Positions 56,285-64,000 of a DNA stretch of 64,000 bases are shown piece by piece; the stretch's first letter is position 1; each line of letters opens with the position of its first letter. The stretch covers positions 124,001 to 188,000 of the forward strand of contig JADJFC010000014.1 of the NCBI GenBank assembly GCA_016708785.1. The letters are read 5' to 3'. Source of the DNA: Bacteroidota bacterium (lineage in GTDB: Bacteria; Bacteroidota; Bacteroidia; AKYH767-A; 2013-40CM-41-45). The position numbers and the translations under genes are program-made. The notes under the pieces are model-generated. The model had not been told where the DNA came from, did no database searches, and saw only the letters and a list, made by a program, of their open reading frames with translations.

Positions 56285-57832
56285 TTACTTCAAAAACGTA
56301 TCATCAATATCCACCACCTTCACTTCACGAACTTCCAACGGATATTTCGCTACTACTTCATCTTCGTCAAGAATTTCTTTCGGAAGAGTTGCTTTCAGGT
56401 TATCTGAATATGACATTGGCGATACAGCCCCTGTTCTAAGACTTTCAACAAGATCATTTACTTCCGATTCATCTGTAACGATTACAATATCCATGTTCTG
56501 AACCTGCCAGTATTTTTTCATTGCATTGTTTACATCAGCAAGAGTAAGTTTTGAAAGAAGGCCGTCCAATTCAGTGATCCAGTCTTTTCTTCCATAGAAT
56601 CTTGAATCCATCAGGTAACCTAATTTTTTTGATGGTGTCTCTATGTACAATTTGCTATAGCTTTTCAAGAAGTCACGTGTTGCATCAAAATCCTCCTGAG
56701 ACAAACCGTTCTTCACAACATTTTCCATTTCACGAATTGCCATTCTGATGGCATAGTGAGCGTGACCGATCTTAATGTCTTTCAATTCCGGATACTGTCC
56801 TTTCAAACCTTTAGCAGTTTGAACCGGACGAAGCCAGATGCTGAAGTAGTTCAACGTTCTTGGCGTACCTGCCGGTGGAAGCATATTACCTCCGCCGTTC
56901 TGATACCATTCAATGTATGTATAATCACCATAGTTCATTGAACGTTCTTCACGGATCTTCTTATACAATCTTGAATACGATTTTCTGTGTTCTCCCAACC
57001 AGCTGTTCGCAACCATCATCGCTGCGAAGTCGTCATTGGAACGTGTAAGGTTCATTGGGAAACCGGCAGAAACTGCAGAACCTAATGCACCATTTTTAGA
57101 AACGATCTCAACAGAAATTCCTTTCGGCTGAGCCGGCATGCTGATCTGTGGAAGATTTGGTTTCAACACAGAAAGCAATCCTGCATCTGCTTTTACTTTA
57201 GATACGAATGATGCCGGATAATCACCTGCAATACCAATTAACACATTGCTATTTGTAAAATAAGACTGGTATTGTTTTTTAGCATCTTCAACAGTCAGTG
57301 TTTTCACACTTGCAACATTTCCTTCATTAAGCTGAGCATAAGGTGTACCGCGGAAAATAAATGATTCAAGATATTTCTTTCCAAGTTCTTCATCAGACGA
57401 CTGACGAATTACCTGTTCAACATAATTCTGCTGATTAGAAAGCAAACGATCGAAATCACTTTTTGTGAATGAAGGATGCAATAACAATTCACGGACAACT
57501 TTAGAATAAAATTCATCTAAATATTGTGATGGAACTTCAAAAGAAATGATTGACACTTCTTTGTCAGTTGAGCTGCTCATATATGCAGACCATGGGTAAA
57601 TCATTTTTCTAATGTCTGTAGAAGACATTTTTGAAGTACCACTTTCAACGATCATATCAGTAGTGATGCTTGTAAGACCTTCTTTTCCGGCAGGATCACA
57701 AATAGATCCATTACGGAACATATAGCGAAGGGAAACTTTTCCAAGTTTTGGAATTGGGAGTTGCACGATCTCCTGTGCTTTAGCAGCAACAAAACAGATC
57801 AGTAACAATCCGGCGATAAATATTTTTTTCAT
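56285..57832 (-). CDS. M16-family peptidase homologue, probably non-catalytic
   Basis: The 515-aa protein has a signal peptide (MKKIFIAGLLLICFVAAKAQ) and the M16 fold (FSKVVRELLLHPSFTKSDFD ... YAQLNEGNVASVKTLTVEDA). The HxxEH zinc motif is absent from its expected N-terminal place (STSKMSSTDIRKMIYPW region), so it is the inactive partner. It follows the catalytic subunit by 18 bp on the same strand; the pair acts as a heterodimer in the periplasm. Confidence 0.85.
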   Translation of the reverse strand: MKKIFIAGLLLICFVAAKAQEIVQLPIPKLGKVSLRYMFRNGSICDPAGKEGLTSITTDMIVESGTSKMSSTDIRKMIYPWSAYMSSSTDKEVSIISFEVPSQYLDEFYSKVVRELLLHPSFTKSDFDRLLSNQQNYVEQVIRQSSDEELGKKYLESFIFRGTPYAQLNEGNVASVKTLTVEDAKKQYQSYFTNSNVLIGIAGDYPASFVSKVKADAGLLSVLKPNLPQISMPAQPKGISVEIVSKNGALGSAVSAGFPMNLTRSNDDFAAMMVANSWLGEHRKSYSRLYKKIREERSMNYGDYTYIEWYQNGGGNMLPPAGTPRTLNYFSIWLRPVQTAKGLKGQYPELKDIKIGHAHYAIRMAIREMENVVKNGLSQEDFDATRDFLKSYSKLYIETPSKKLGYLMDSRFYGRKDWITELDGLLSKLTLADVNNAMKKYWQVQNMDIVIVTDESEVNDLVESLRTGAVSPMSYSDNLKATLPKEILDEDEVVAKYPLEVREVKVVDIDDTFLK

Positions 57833-57850
57833 GATGATTGATTGTAAGAA

Positions 57851-59314
57851 TTAGAATGTTACTTTTTCTGTTGGTGCAATTGTTCCTATCGTTAAACGTT
57901 CAGGAGAAAAATATTTCTGCGCAACACGCATAATGTCCTGAGGAGTAATTTTGTCGTACATGCCAAAATAATTATTCAGTTGTTCAGGATCACCCGAAAC
58001 CCAAGTGAAGTGACTTAGATTTTGTGCGATGGCTGTAGGGTTATCGATTGACATGATTGCAGAATTTCTAAAGTTCATTTTTGTTTCTTGCAATAATTTA
58101 CCATCGATTGGTTTTGATTTTGCTTCTTCAAGAACTCTTTCCATTTCTTTGCGGACGTAACCGAAATCAGCAGCATCCACCAATGAAGCTTCTACAGAGA
58201 TCAAATATGGATCACGAGTTGTATAAGAATCGCCACCGATAGATCTTACTTTTTGTTCCTGGATAACTAATTTATTGTAGATGTCAGAATTTTCTCCGAA
58301 GTAAGCTGCACATAAAATATCCAGTGCAGGGAAGTCATTTGATTTCGCGTCGTAACCCGGTCCTTTGTAATTCATGCTTAAATATGGAGGAAATCCTGCT
58401 TTCTGAAGATTCGTATATTTAGTTTCTTTTTGTGCAGGCTCCGGCGGAACTGTAGAAACATAAGAACCTGTTTTCCATTCACCGAAATATTTTTTAGCAA
58501 GTGTATTTACTTTCTCTGCAGTTACATCACCAACAACTATTACTGTACAATATTCAGGGCGGTAGTAACGATTGAAAAATTCGATAGAGTAGTCGTATTG
58601 ATTTGGCATATCCACAATATCTTCGAAGAAGCCCATTGTAGTATGCTTGTAAGTATGGCTTTCGAAAGCGGTGTTCTGAATCATTTCATTCAGCTTTGTA
58701 TAAGGGTTCGCCGAATTTTTTGTGTACTCCCCTTTTACTGCACCGGCTTCTGTTTTGAAACCTTGAATAGAATATTTCAGATTCTGAAAGCGATCTGCTT
58801 CAAGCATGAACATAGTCTCCAATTTATTTGCATCACCCGTCATGTGATAAAGTGTTCTGTCAAGACTTGTGTTTGCATTAGCAGAAGCACCTGTTGATTT
58901 TAGTACAGCACCATATTTATCTTTCGGATAAAGATCCGTTCCTCTGAACATCATATGTTCGAAGAAGTGAGCAAAGCCAGTATGCCCTGGTTCAACTTCA
59001 TTACGAGAACCGGTTCTGACAACAATATAAAATGCTGCAATACCCGGACTCTGATATGGGACAGTTACTACATTTAGTCCATTTTCCAATTTTGATTGAA
59101 GGATTGGATAAGGAAAGATTTTTTTCTGCGGTGGAGTTGTATTAGGATCAGTAATTGTTCCTCCTTTAACTGGTTTTACCATTTGACCCGGAGCAGTGAC
59201 AGCCTTAGGTTCACTTTTCGGTTTAGGCTTTGCTTTTTCTTGTGAAAAAACTTTTGCGCCGGCAAAAAGCATTAAGAAGGCAAGGCCTCCTGTGAGTATC
59301 CTATTTGTTTTCAT
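57851..59314 (-). CDS. M16-family zinc peptidase, catalytic subunit
   Basis: The 487-aa protein has a signal peptide (MKTNRILTGGLAFLMLFAGA), a Lys/Pro-rich linker, then HTGFAHFFEHMMFRG with zinc ligands His116 and His120 and catalytic Glu119, and a third ligand Glu196 in GAVKGEYTKN, 76 residues on, at family spacing. It degrades peptides or partly folded proteins in the periplasm. The start at 59314 gives a clean signal peptide; the longer frame to 59422 reads into a repeat. It is the first gene of the pair. Confidence 0.88.
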   Translation of the reverse strand: MKTNRILTGGLAFLMLFAGAKVFSQEKAKPKPKSEPKAVTAPGQMVKPVKGGTITDPNTTPPQKKIFPYPILQSKLENGLNVVTVPYQSPGIAAFYIVVRTGSRNEVEPGHTGFAHFFEHMMFRGTDLYPKDKYGAVLKSTGASANANTSLDRTLYHMTGDANKLETMFMLEADRFQNLKYSIQGFKTEAGAVKGEYTKNSANPYTKLNEMIQNTAFESHTYKHTTMGFFEDIVDMPNQYDYSIEFFNRYYRPEYCTVIVVGDVTAEKVNTLAKKYFGEWKTGSYVSTVPPEPAQKETKYTNLQKAGFPPYLSMNYKGPGYDAKSNDFPALDILCAAYFGENSDIYNKLVIQEQKVRSIGGDSYTTRDPYLISVEASLVDAADFGYVRKEMERVLEEAKSKPIDGKLLQETKMNFRNSAIMSIDNPTAIAQNLSHFTWVSGDPEQLNNYFGMYDKITPQDIMRVAQKYFSPERLTIGTIAPTEKVTF

Positions 59315-59420
59315 GAGCATTTTATTGGTATGCGAAAGTATCCTTTTCATTGCATTAAATAAAGAATTTAACACGACGTTAAGAGATTTCGAATTAGGAA
59401 GGCGGGGAGTTAAGGAGGTC

Positions 59421-59445
59421 AAGGCTCAAAGGTCAATGGTCAATG
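59421..59445. repeat. aaggtcaagg family fragment
   Basis: ggtcaaggctcaaaggtcaa upstream of the M16 pair, a single diverged arm of the family at 1181. Confidence 0.4.
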
Positions 59446-59544
59446 GCATTTATTTGCCTAAACGGTTAAAAAAGAGGTTTACTCTCAAACAAATATGAAG
59501 GTATTACGGAACACTTAAACTAAATTTACAGCAGGAAAAAAATT

Positions 59545-60051
59545 ATGAGATTCATCACACTTTTCATCGTACTATTTATTGCTGCGATTGGACGTCCTGT
59601 ATATCTTGAGGCGAGTGACAGAACGGCAGCACGTAAGGAATTATTCGATCTGTTAGAAAACAGGAAGGAGTTATTCGATAATTACAATCAGTCGATAAAA
59701 AAGAAAAGCGGCTTCTTCGGCAATCGTACAAAAAACGACATGCGTAAAAGTCATGCGACACTTCAGGATATCGTTGACATAGACAACAAGATCATGAATT
59801 CCCTTGAGCGTGTGATCGACACAAAGAACTACGAAAAAACTGCATTGACGTATGACCAGAATTCAAATCAGGATAGAATAAATAATTTATTGAAAGTAAA
59901 TGAAGTTACACTTATTCAAAATGAAAAATTGACTGCAGAAAAAAAACAATTGAGTAAGGATGTTTTGAAAATGAAATTTTATTTCGTTTTACTTTTTTTG
60001 ATAATCGCGTTTTTGCTTTACAAAATTTTAAAGAAAAAACAATCCGTTTAA
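59545..60051 (+). CDS. Hypothetical secreted, membrane-anchored protein
   Basis: The 168-aa protein has a signal peptide (MRFITLFIVLFIAAIGRPVY), a helical, charged middle (~25-135) likely to form a coiled coil, and a C-terminal TM segment (FYFVLLFLIIAFLLYKIL) with a basic tail, so it should be anchored in the inner membrane with its bulk in the periplasm. No family is recognised. It is convergent with gldH, with a strong hairpin between them. Confidence 0.65.
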   Translation: MRFITLFIVLFIAAIGRPVYLEASDRTAARKELFDLLENRKELFDNYNQSIKKKSGFFGNRTKNDMRKSHATLQDIVDIDNKIMNSLERVIDTKNYEKTALTYDQNSNQDRINNLLKVNEVTLIQNEKLTAEKKQLSKDVLKMKFYFVLLFLIIAFLLYKILKKKQSV

Positions 60052-60056
60052 AAATA

Positions 60057-60152
60057 AACACTAAGATCACTAAAAATTTTAGCCACGAATACACGAATAA
60101 AAAATAATTCATTCGTGAATTCGTGGCTAAAATTTTTAGTGATCTTCGTGTT
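60057..60152. terminator. Long hairpin between convergent genes
   Basis: Arms of ~42 nt at 60057-60098 and 60111-60152 pair almost fully (aacactaagatcactaaaaa ... tttttagtgatcttcgtgtt). The loop is about 12 nt. It is bounded by T- and A-rich sequence and by the ends of two convergent genes, so it can act as a bidirectional terminator. It contains the gccacgaat word of the 6855 repeat. Confidence 0.75.
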
Positions 60153-60163
60153 GAAATCAGAAA

Positions 60164-60661
60164 TTATTTTCCTTCGCTAGTGCGTTCAATCCGAATTCCT
60201 GCATCCATGATCTGCGGCAGTGGATCAATTCTCATCGCTTGTTCTAGCTGGAAATTATATTTCCCTGATTCAGGAAAACGGAAATCTCTTTTGAAGAGCT
60301 GTCTGTTATCCCAGATATCACCCATACCATCACCTAGCCATTTACCACTTGCATCGGCAAGAGTAAGTTCTAAAGTGTCGCGTTCCATTTTTCCGCTAGG
60401 CGAAGTCGTTGTAAAAAATAAAAAGATATTACTGAATTGATATCCGCCTGCATTTCGCAGATTAATATAAAGGTTGTGCGGATTGATTGTATCTTGAATG
60501 TCAACAGTAAACTGAATTGCATTTTTCTGTTCCCAGCGATTCTCAGGTAGCTTTACATTGTCTTCGAAAACAACACTGTTGTCACAAGATGAAAGTGATA
60601 GCACAGATGCAATCATTATTGCACTGAAGAAAATATTTCTGATCCGAAGTTTGATATTCAT
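60164..60661 (-). CDS. gldH: Gliding motility lipoprotein GldH
   Basis: The 165-aa lipoprotein has a signal peptide with lipobox LSLSSC (Cys26) and the GldH pattern YINLRNAGGYQFSNIFLFFT, then DTLELTLADASGKWLGDGMG and DIWDNRQLFKRDFRFPESGKY. GldH is needed for gliding in flavobacteria; its presence also in non-gliders points to a wider role with the type IX secretion system. It follows ricT by 3 bp on the same strand. Confidence 0.9.
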   Translation of the reverse strand: MNIKLRIRNIFFSAIMIASVLSLSSCDNSVVFEDNVKLPENRWEQKNAIQFTVDIQDTINPHNLYINLRNAGGYQFSNIFLFFTTTSPSGKMERDTLELTLADASGKWLGDGMGDIWDNRQLFKRDFRFPESGKYNFQLEQAMRIDPLPQIMDAGIRIERTSEGK

Positions 60662-60664
60662 CCG

Positions 60665-62311
60665 TTATTGATCTGCAGGTTTATCGGGGCGAGGTTGACG
60701 AGGAGCTCTGTTAGTACGATTCGGCGAAGGTTCATTTGTTGATGGTGCAGGATTTGGATTCGGTTGTGCACTCTGAGGCTTCGGTTGATTCTGATTTGGA
60801 TTCTGTTGTGGCCTTGGTTGATTCTGCGGACGAGGTTGATTTTGATTCGGATTATTCGGGCGCTGATTCGGTTGATTTCCTTGAGGCCGCGGCTGATTCT
60901 GTTGAGGAGCATTTTGCGTATTCGGCTTTAGTGCATTCGGTTGATTCTGCTGCGGACGAGGCTGGTTCTGCGGACGATTTTGATTTGGATTATTCGGACG
61001 AGGACCGGAAGCATTTCCTTGATTCGGCTGATTTCCTTGTGGTCTCGGAGAATTTCCTTGCGGTCTTTGTTGTTGATTAGGCTGTGCGCTTCCTTGAGGA
61101 TTAGATTGCAGACTTCCCCCTGAAGGTTGTCCTGCACTTGCTTCACTTCCACCCGATTTTTTCTTCTTCTTCTTTTTCTTTTTCAACTTATCCATCCGGT
61201 CAATACGATCTTGTCCAACGACATTTTCATAATCCGGTGCGATATCTATTTCTACTTCTTCAGGAAGAGCCAGTTCAGCAGGGCGAATTTTTTCTTTGTT
61301 CATGTTGATGACCTCATTCACTCTGTCAACAGAGAGCATGACCCAGTTTCCGCCAACTCCACCTTCACTCAATTCGCGTTGTTCTTTTTTCTCATCGATT
61401 GTAAATGCATACCACATCAAACGTTTAAAAATATCTGTCTTGCGATGGAATGCTCTTCCTTTTTCTGTTTCAAGAATAACATTAGTAGAAGGAAAATCTT
61501 TTAGAGCGTCAACATATGAATCCAATTCATAATTCAGACAACATTTTAGCTTTGTACATTGTCCGGCAAGTTTCGCCGGATTCAATGCTAAGTTTTGATA
61601 ACGCGCAGTACTTGTAGAAACTGTTTTGAAATCTGTTAACCATGTTGAGCAACACAATTCTCTTCCACAAATACCGATTCCACCTAGGCGACTTGCTTCC
61701 TGACGCATTCCGATCTGGCGCATTTCTACACGAATACGAAATTCTTCGGCGAGTTTTTTTATGAGTTCACGAAAATCGACGCGATCATCGGCAGTATAAA
61801 AGAACGTAGCTTTCTTTCCGTCGCCTTGAAATTCAATATCACTTAACTTCATAGAAAGTTTTAGTGATTGAATGATCTCACGTGAACGACTCAGAGTTGA
61901 TGGTTCTTTATCTTTTACTTCATTATATTTTTCTAACTCAGATGGCTTAACTTTTCTGTAGAGCGGTTTAATGATATCTGAATCTTCCGGAACACCTTTC
62001 TTGCGCAATTGAAAACGTACCAGTTCGCCGATCATAGAAACCACGCCGACATCATGACCGGGAGAGGCATCAACAGAAACCAGATCACCGACTCTTAATT
62101 CGACATTGTCTTTATTAGAATAAAATTCTTTGCGACTACCTTTAAAGCGCACTTCAACTATTGGGAAAGGAGCCTGCCCTGAAGGCAGCACCATATCAGA
62201 AAGCCAATTCGATACATTTAGCTTGTTACAACCACCTGTTCCGCAAGTTCCATTACTCCGGCACCCACCCGGTGCTCCATCTTTTCCCGTACTACACGAT
62301 TTACAAGCCAT
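60665..62311 (-). CDS. ricT: RicT-like PSP1-domain protein with Pro/Gln/Asn-rich tail
   Basis: The ~370-aa core is the PSP1/RicT family: a Cys-rich N-terminus (MACKSCSTGKDGAPGGC), VVSMIGELVRFQLRKK, the iron-sulfur-type GGIGICGRELCCSTWLTDF and CTKLKCCLNYELDSYVDALK. RicT acts in B. subtilis in RNA processing with RNase Y; here it sits between gldH and holB, a usual order. The last ~170 residues are low-complexity: a Lys10 run, then QNQPRPQ-type repeats. The start MACKSC at 62311 is preferred, 22 nt after a TATTTTTG box (62333-62340). Confidence 0.88.
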   Translation of the reverse strand: MACKSCSTGKDGAPGGCRSNGTCGTGGCNKLNVSNWLSDMVLPSGQAPFPIVEVRFKGSRKEFYSNKDNVELRVGDLVSVDASPGHDVGVVSMIGELVRFQLRKKGVPEDSDIIKPLYRKVKPSELEKYNEVKDKEPSTLSRSREIIQSLKLSMKLSDIEFQGDGKKATFFYTADDRVDFRELIKKLAEEFRIRVEMRQIGMRQEASRLGGIGICGRELCCSTWLTDFKTVSTSTARYQNLALNPAKLAGQCTKLKCCLNYELDSYVDALKDFPSTNVILETEKGRAFHRKTDIFKRLMWYAFTIDEKKEQRELSEGGVGGNWVMLSVDRVNEVINMNKEKIRPAELALPEEVEIDIAPDYENVVGQDRIDRMDKLKKKKKKKKKSGGSEASAGQPSGGSLQSNPQGSAQPNQQQRPQGNSPRPQGNQPNQGNASGPRPNNPNQNRPQNQPRPQQNQPNALKPNTQNAPQQNQPRPQGNQPNQRPNNPNQNQPRPQNQPRPQQNPNQNQPKPQSAQPNPNPAPSTNEPSPNRTNRAPRQPRPDKPADQ

Positions 62312-62420
62312 ATGATAAATATCAATAATATGCAAAAATAGCAAATTTGGGGAACTGGGGAAGGAATATAAGTGACGAGTGTATTGCCTTGACTTTCAGC
62401 ATTTAATGCAAGTGTGAGGT

Positions 62421-62476
62421 GCAGGTTTGAAGTATGGAGTGTGGAGGTGTACGTCACACTACACACTTCAAACCCC
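62421..62476. repeat. Inverted repeat in the ricT-holB gap
   Basis: gcaggtttgaagtatggagt (62421 onward) faces cacactacacacttcaaacc about 12 nt later. The arms pair with few mismatches. No gene lies in 62312-62570. Confidence 0.55.
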
Positions 62477-62570
62477 AACTCAAACAATTATATTAAAATC
62501 ATAATTAGTGCTAAATCAAAGTGTATTGTTTGAAATGTGTTAGATTTTGCATACTGTCACAAACAAAAAC

Positions 62571-63701
62571 TCACCTCTCCATCCTCAACAATCGATTCAC
62601 CGTAAACGACAAATCCGAAAACAAAATTTTAAAATTCGCATTTCTGTCAATGTGGAAAGTTGCCTTGTTGAATTCTTCCACGAATTCGTCGGCATTGTTA
62701 ATATGAATAAGTGGCGCCAGTCGTGCAAGTGTGGTTAGCTCTTCTCCATCAATTCTTACAAGGGAACGATTTGCATAATTGATCAACAGACACTCACGAA
62801 TATTATCAAGACAGTCGATTAAAAATTCTTTTTGTCCATCGCGGGAACGTTCATTCAATTTCAATGCAAATTCATTGATCACTTTTACGTTCAATTGATA
62901 GCATGCTCGCATCCACAAAATAAAATCTTGCTGAAAAACTGTACGCTCTTCAGCGCGATCAAGCAATTGCAATGCCTCCGAAAAACTTCCATTGGATTTA
63001 TGATGTAAATGTCGAGCAGTTGATTTGTCGACACCATGATTGGTCGTCAATTCAGTAAGCATATCTGATTCGCTGATACGACTTACTTTTACAAGCTGTG
63101 TTCGAGAAACAACTGTAGATAAAAGTTCTTCATAATTTTCAGACACTAAAAAGAACAATGTCTTTTCCGGCGGCTCTTCGAGAATTTTCAGAAGTTTGTT
63201 AGCAGCCGGGTGATTCATTTTTTCAGGAAGCCAAATGATCACAATCTTATACGGTGCCTCAACTGCTTTCAAATTCAGGCGATGCATGATATCGGCACTT
63301 TCGTGAACAGAAATAATTCCCTGTTTGTTTTCGATATCGGCAGCATCCATCCAACTCATATAATTCAGATAAGGTTCAGCGAGAATTGCTTTTCTAAATT
63401 GTTCAATGAAGTCAACACTCTTCGGTTCTTTTATTTTATCTTTTGTAGCAACCGGAAATGAGAATGAAACATCGGGATGAACATATTTTTCCATTTTGAT
63501 GCAAGCAGAACAAGTTCCACAGGAATCATCATCACCCGGATTTTCGCAAACGAGATATTGAGCAAAAGCAACAGCCATAGGCAGTCCGCCAGTCCCTTCC
63601 GGACCAAGAAAAAGCAAAGCGTGACTAACTCTGTTTTCCTTAGCGGAATGAATAAGTCGTTTTTTCACGTCATTGTGACCGATTACTTGAGCAAACTTCA
63701 T
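62571..63701 (-). CDS. holB: DNA polymerase III subunit delta prime
   Basis: The clamp-loader subunit has a degenerate P-loop FLGPEGTGGLP lacking the Lys, a zinc module with Cys52, Cys61, Cys64 and Cys67 (SCGTCSACIKM), and the sensor-like HPAANKLLKILEEPPEKTLF and STVVSRTQ motifs. At 376 aa it is normal. A TATTTTTG box at 63706-63713 on the minus strand ends 4 nt before the ATG. Confidence 0.92.
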   Translation of the reverse strand: MKFAQVIGHNDVKKRLIHSAKENRVSHALLFLGPEGTGGLPMAVAFAQYLVCENPGDDDSCGTCSACIKMEKYVHPDVSFSFPVATKDKIKEPKSVDFIEQFRKAILAEPYLNYMSWMDAADIENKQGIISVHESADIMHRLNLKAVEAPYKIVIIWLPEKMNHPAANKLLKILEEPPEKTLFFLVSENYEELLSTVVSRTQLVKVSRISESDMLTELTTNHGVDKSTARHLHHKSNGSFSEALQLLDRAEERTVFQQDFILWMRACYQLNVKVINEFALKLNERSRDGQKEFLIDCLDNIRECLLINYANRSLVRIDGEELTTLARLAPLIHINNADEFVEEFNKATFHIDRNANFKILFSDLSFTVNRLLRMER

Positions 63702-63705
63702 AGAG

Positions 63706-63713
63706 CAAAAATA
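63706..63713 (-). promoter_or_regulatory. -7 box 4 nt before holB
   Basis: The minus strand reads TATTTTTG, matching TAnnTTTG, almost touching the ATG. Confidence 0.5.
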
Positions 63714-63805
63714 GTTTTTTGTTTTTATCGTTTGTGTATTTGGGGGAATATTTATTCTGTCGTACGTAAGTGGTGATTGGTTAAAAACTCACTTTCATTA
63801 CCAAA

Positions 63806-63833
63806 TTGACCTGCATATAAACAAGTATCTTTG
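63806..63833 (+). promoter_or_regulatory. Promoter of the partial gene at 63839
   Basis: TTG at 63806-63808, 17 nt, then TATCTTTG at 63826-63833. The ATG follows 5 nt later. Confidence 0.6.
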
Positions 63834-63838
63834 ACCCA

Positions 63839-64000
63839 ATGAAAAAAATATTTCTTTCACTCTTAATTCTTATCACGTATTTCAGCTATGGACAGGAAAT
63901 GTGGGGAATCAGCAATAGTAATTATAGCGGGAACATGGGGATTTTTCTGAATCCTTCTACGATTGTTGGTGCGCCATATAAGTATGAGATCAACATAGTT
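63839..64000 (+). CDS. Start of a secreted, probably outer-membrane protein (partial)
   Basis: The 54 codons present begin with signal peptide MKKIFLSLLILITYFSYGQ, then EMWGISNSNYSGNMGIFLNP and STIVGAPYKYEIN. This SNYSGN...LNPS..... pattern resembles the start of DUF5723-type outer-membrane barrels of Bacteroidota. The gene runs off the window. It is divergent from holB. Confidence 0.6.
   Translation, partial: MKKIFLSLLILITYFSYGQEMWGISNSNYSGNMGIFLNPSTIVGAPYKYEINIV

Noticed and set aside
1..64000. tRNA, rRNA or tmRNA genes
   Set aside because: No cloverleaf with a TTCGA-type arm and no rRNA signature was noticed on either strand.

Overview
The window is chromosomal DNA of a member of the Bacteroidota. 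The evidence is the type IX secretion sorting tails, a GldH gliding lipoprotein, lipoproteins with a Cys-Lys/Asp/Glu export start, the gene order lspA - DksA/TraR-like - ileS, the group gldH - ricT - holB, and many TAnnTTTG promoter boxes. The genome is AT-rich and its intergenic spaces are full of inverted repeats. No rRNA or tRNA gene was seen. The genus cannot be fixed from the sequence alone.

Layout: 0.5-6.8 kb housekeeping (lspA, a DksA-like protein, ileS, a lipoprotein, a RidA protein). 6.8-17.8 kb secreted proteins, a DUF3037/HipA-like pair, asd, a LolC/E-type permease whose end is replaced by a dispersed hairpin, a methyltransferase and rbfA. 17.9-25.8 kb is an accessory defence island, all on the minus strand: an ATPase with two GHKL modules, a receiver-like protein, an unknown 175-aa protein, a cytosine-C5 methyltransferase, a Vsr endonuclease, a second (Dcm-like) C5 methyltransferase and an MvaI/BcnI-type restriction endonuclease. 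Most of these genes are cut by single-base frameshifts at homopolymers, so simple ORF calling misses them. 26-31 kb holds small accessory genes, a LytTR regulator and two toxin-antitoxin cassettes in a row (HTH-Panacea antitoxin with a RelE-like toxin; GNAT-like protein with a HigA-like partner).

31-41 kb holds an MsbA-like exporter, a phosphoesterase, a rhodanese lipoprotein, lysS, a SIS-domain isomerase with lipB, a decayed IS110 element and an RluF-type pseudouridine synthase. 41-53 kb holds a serine hydrolase, a PolB-like exonuclease, a fused OppDF ATPase, several glycosyltransferases including a STELLO-like one, and the two subunits of a 3-oxoacid CoA-transferase separated by unrelated genes. 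53-64 kb holds PBP1A, an M16 peptidase pair, gldH, ricT, holB and the start of a membrane-barrel-like protein.

Separate lesions at short homopolymers also split other genes (T9SS protein, LTD protein, LytTR regulator, MsbA-like exporter, one GT2, a rhodanese protein, one antitoxin). Residual indels of a long-read assembly are the simplest explanation, so these genes are probably intact in the cell. Seven genes have a TAnnTTTG box ending only 4-7 nt before the ATG, which suggests leaderless or nearly leaderless mRNAs. At least three families of dispersed inverted repeats occupy the intergenic regions.
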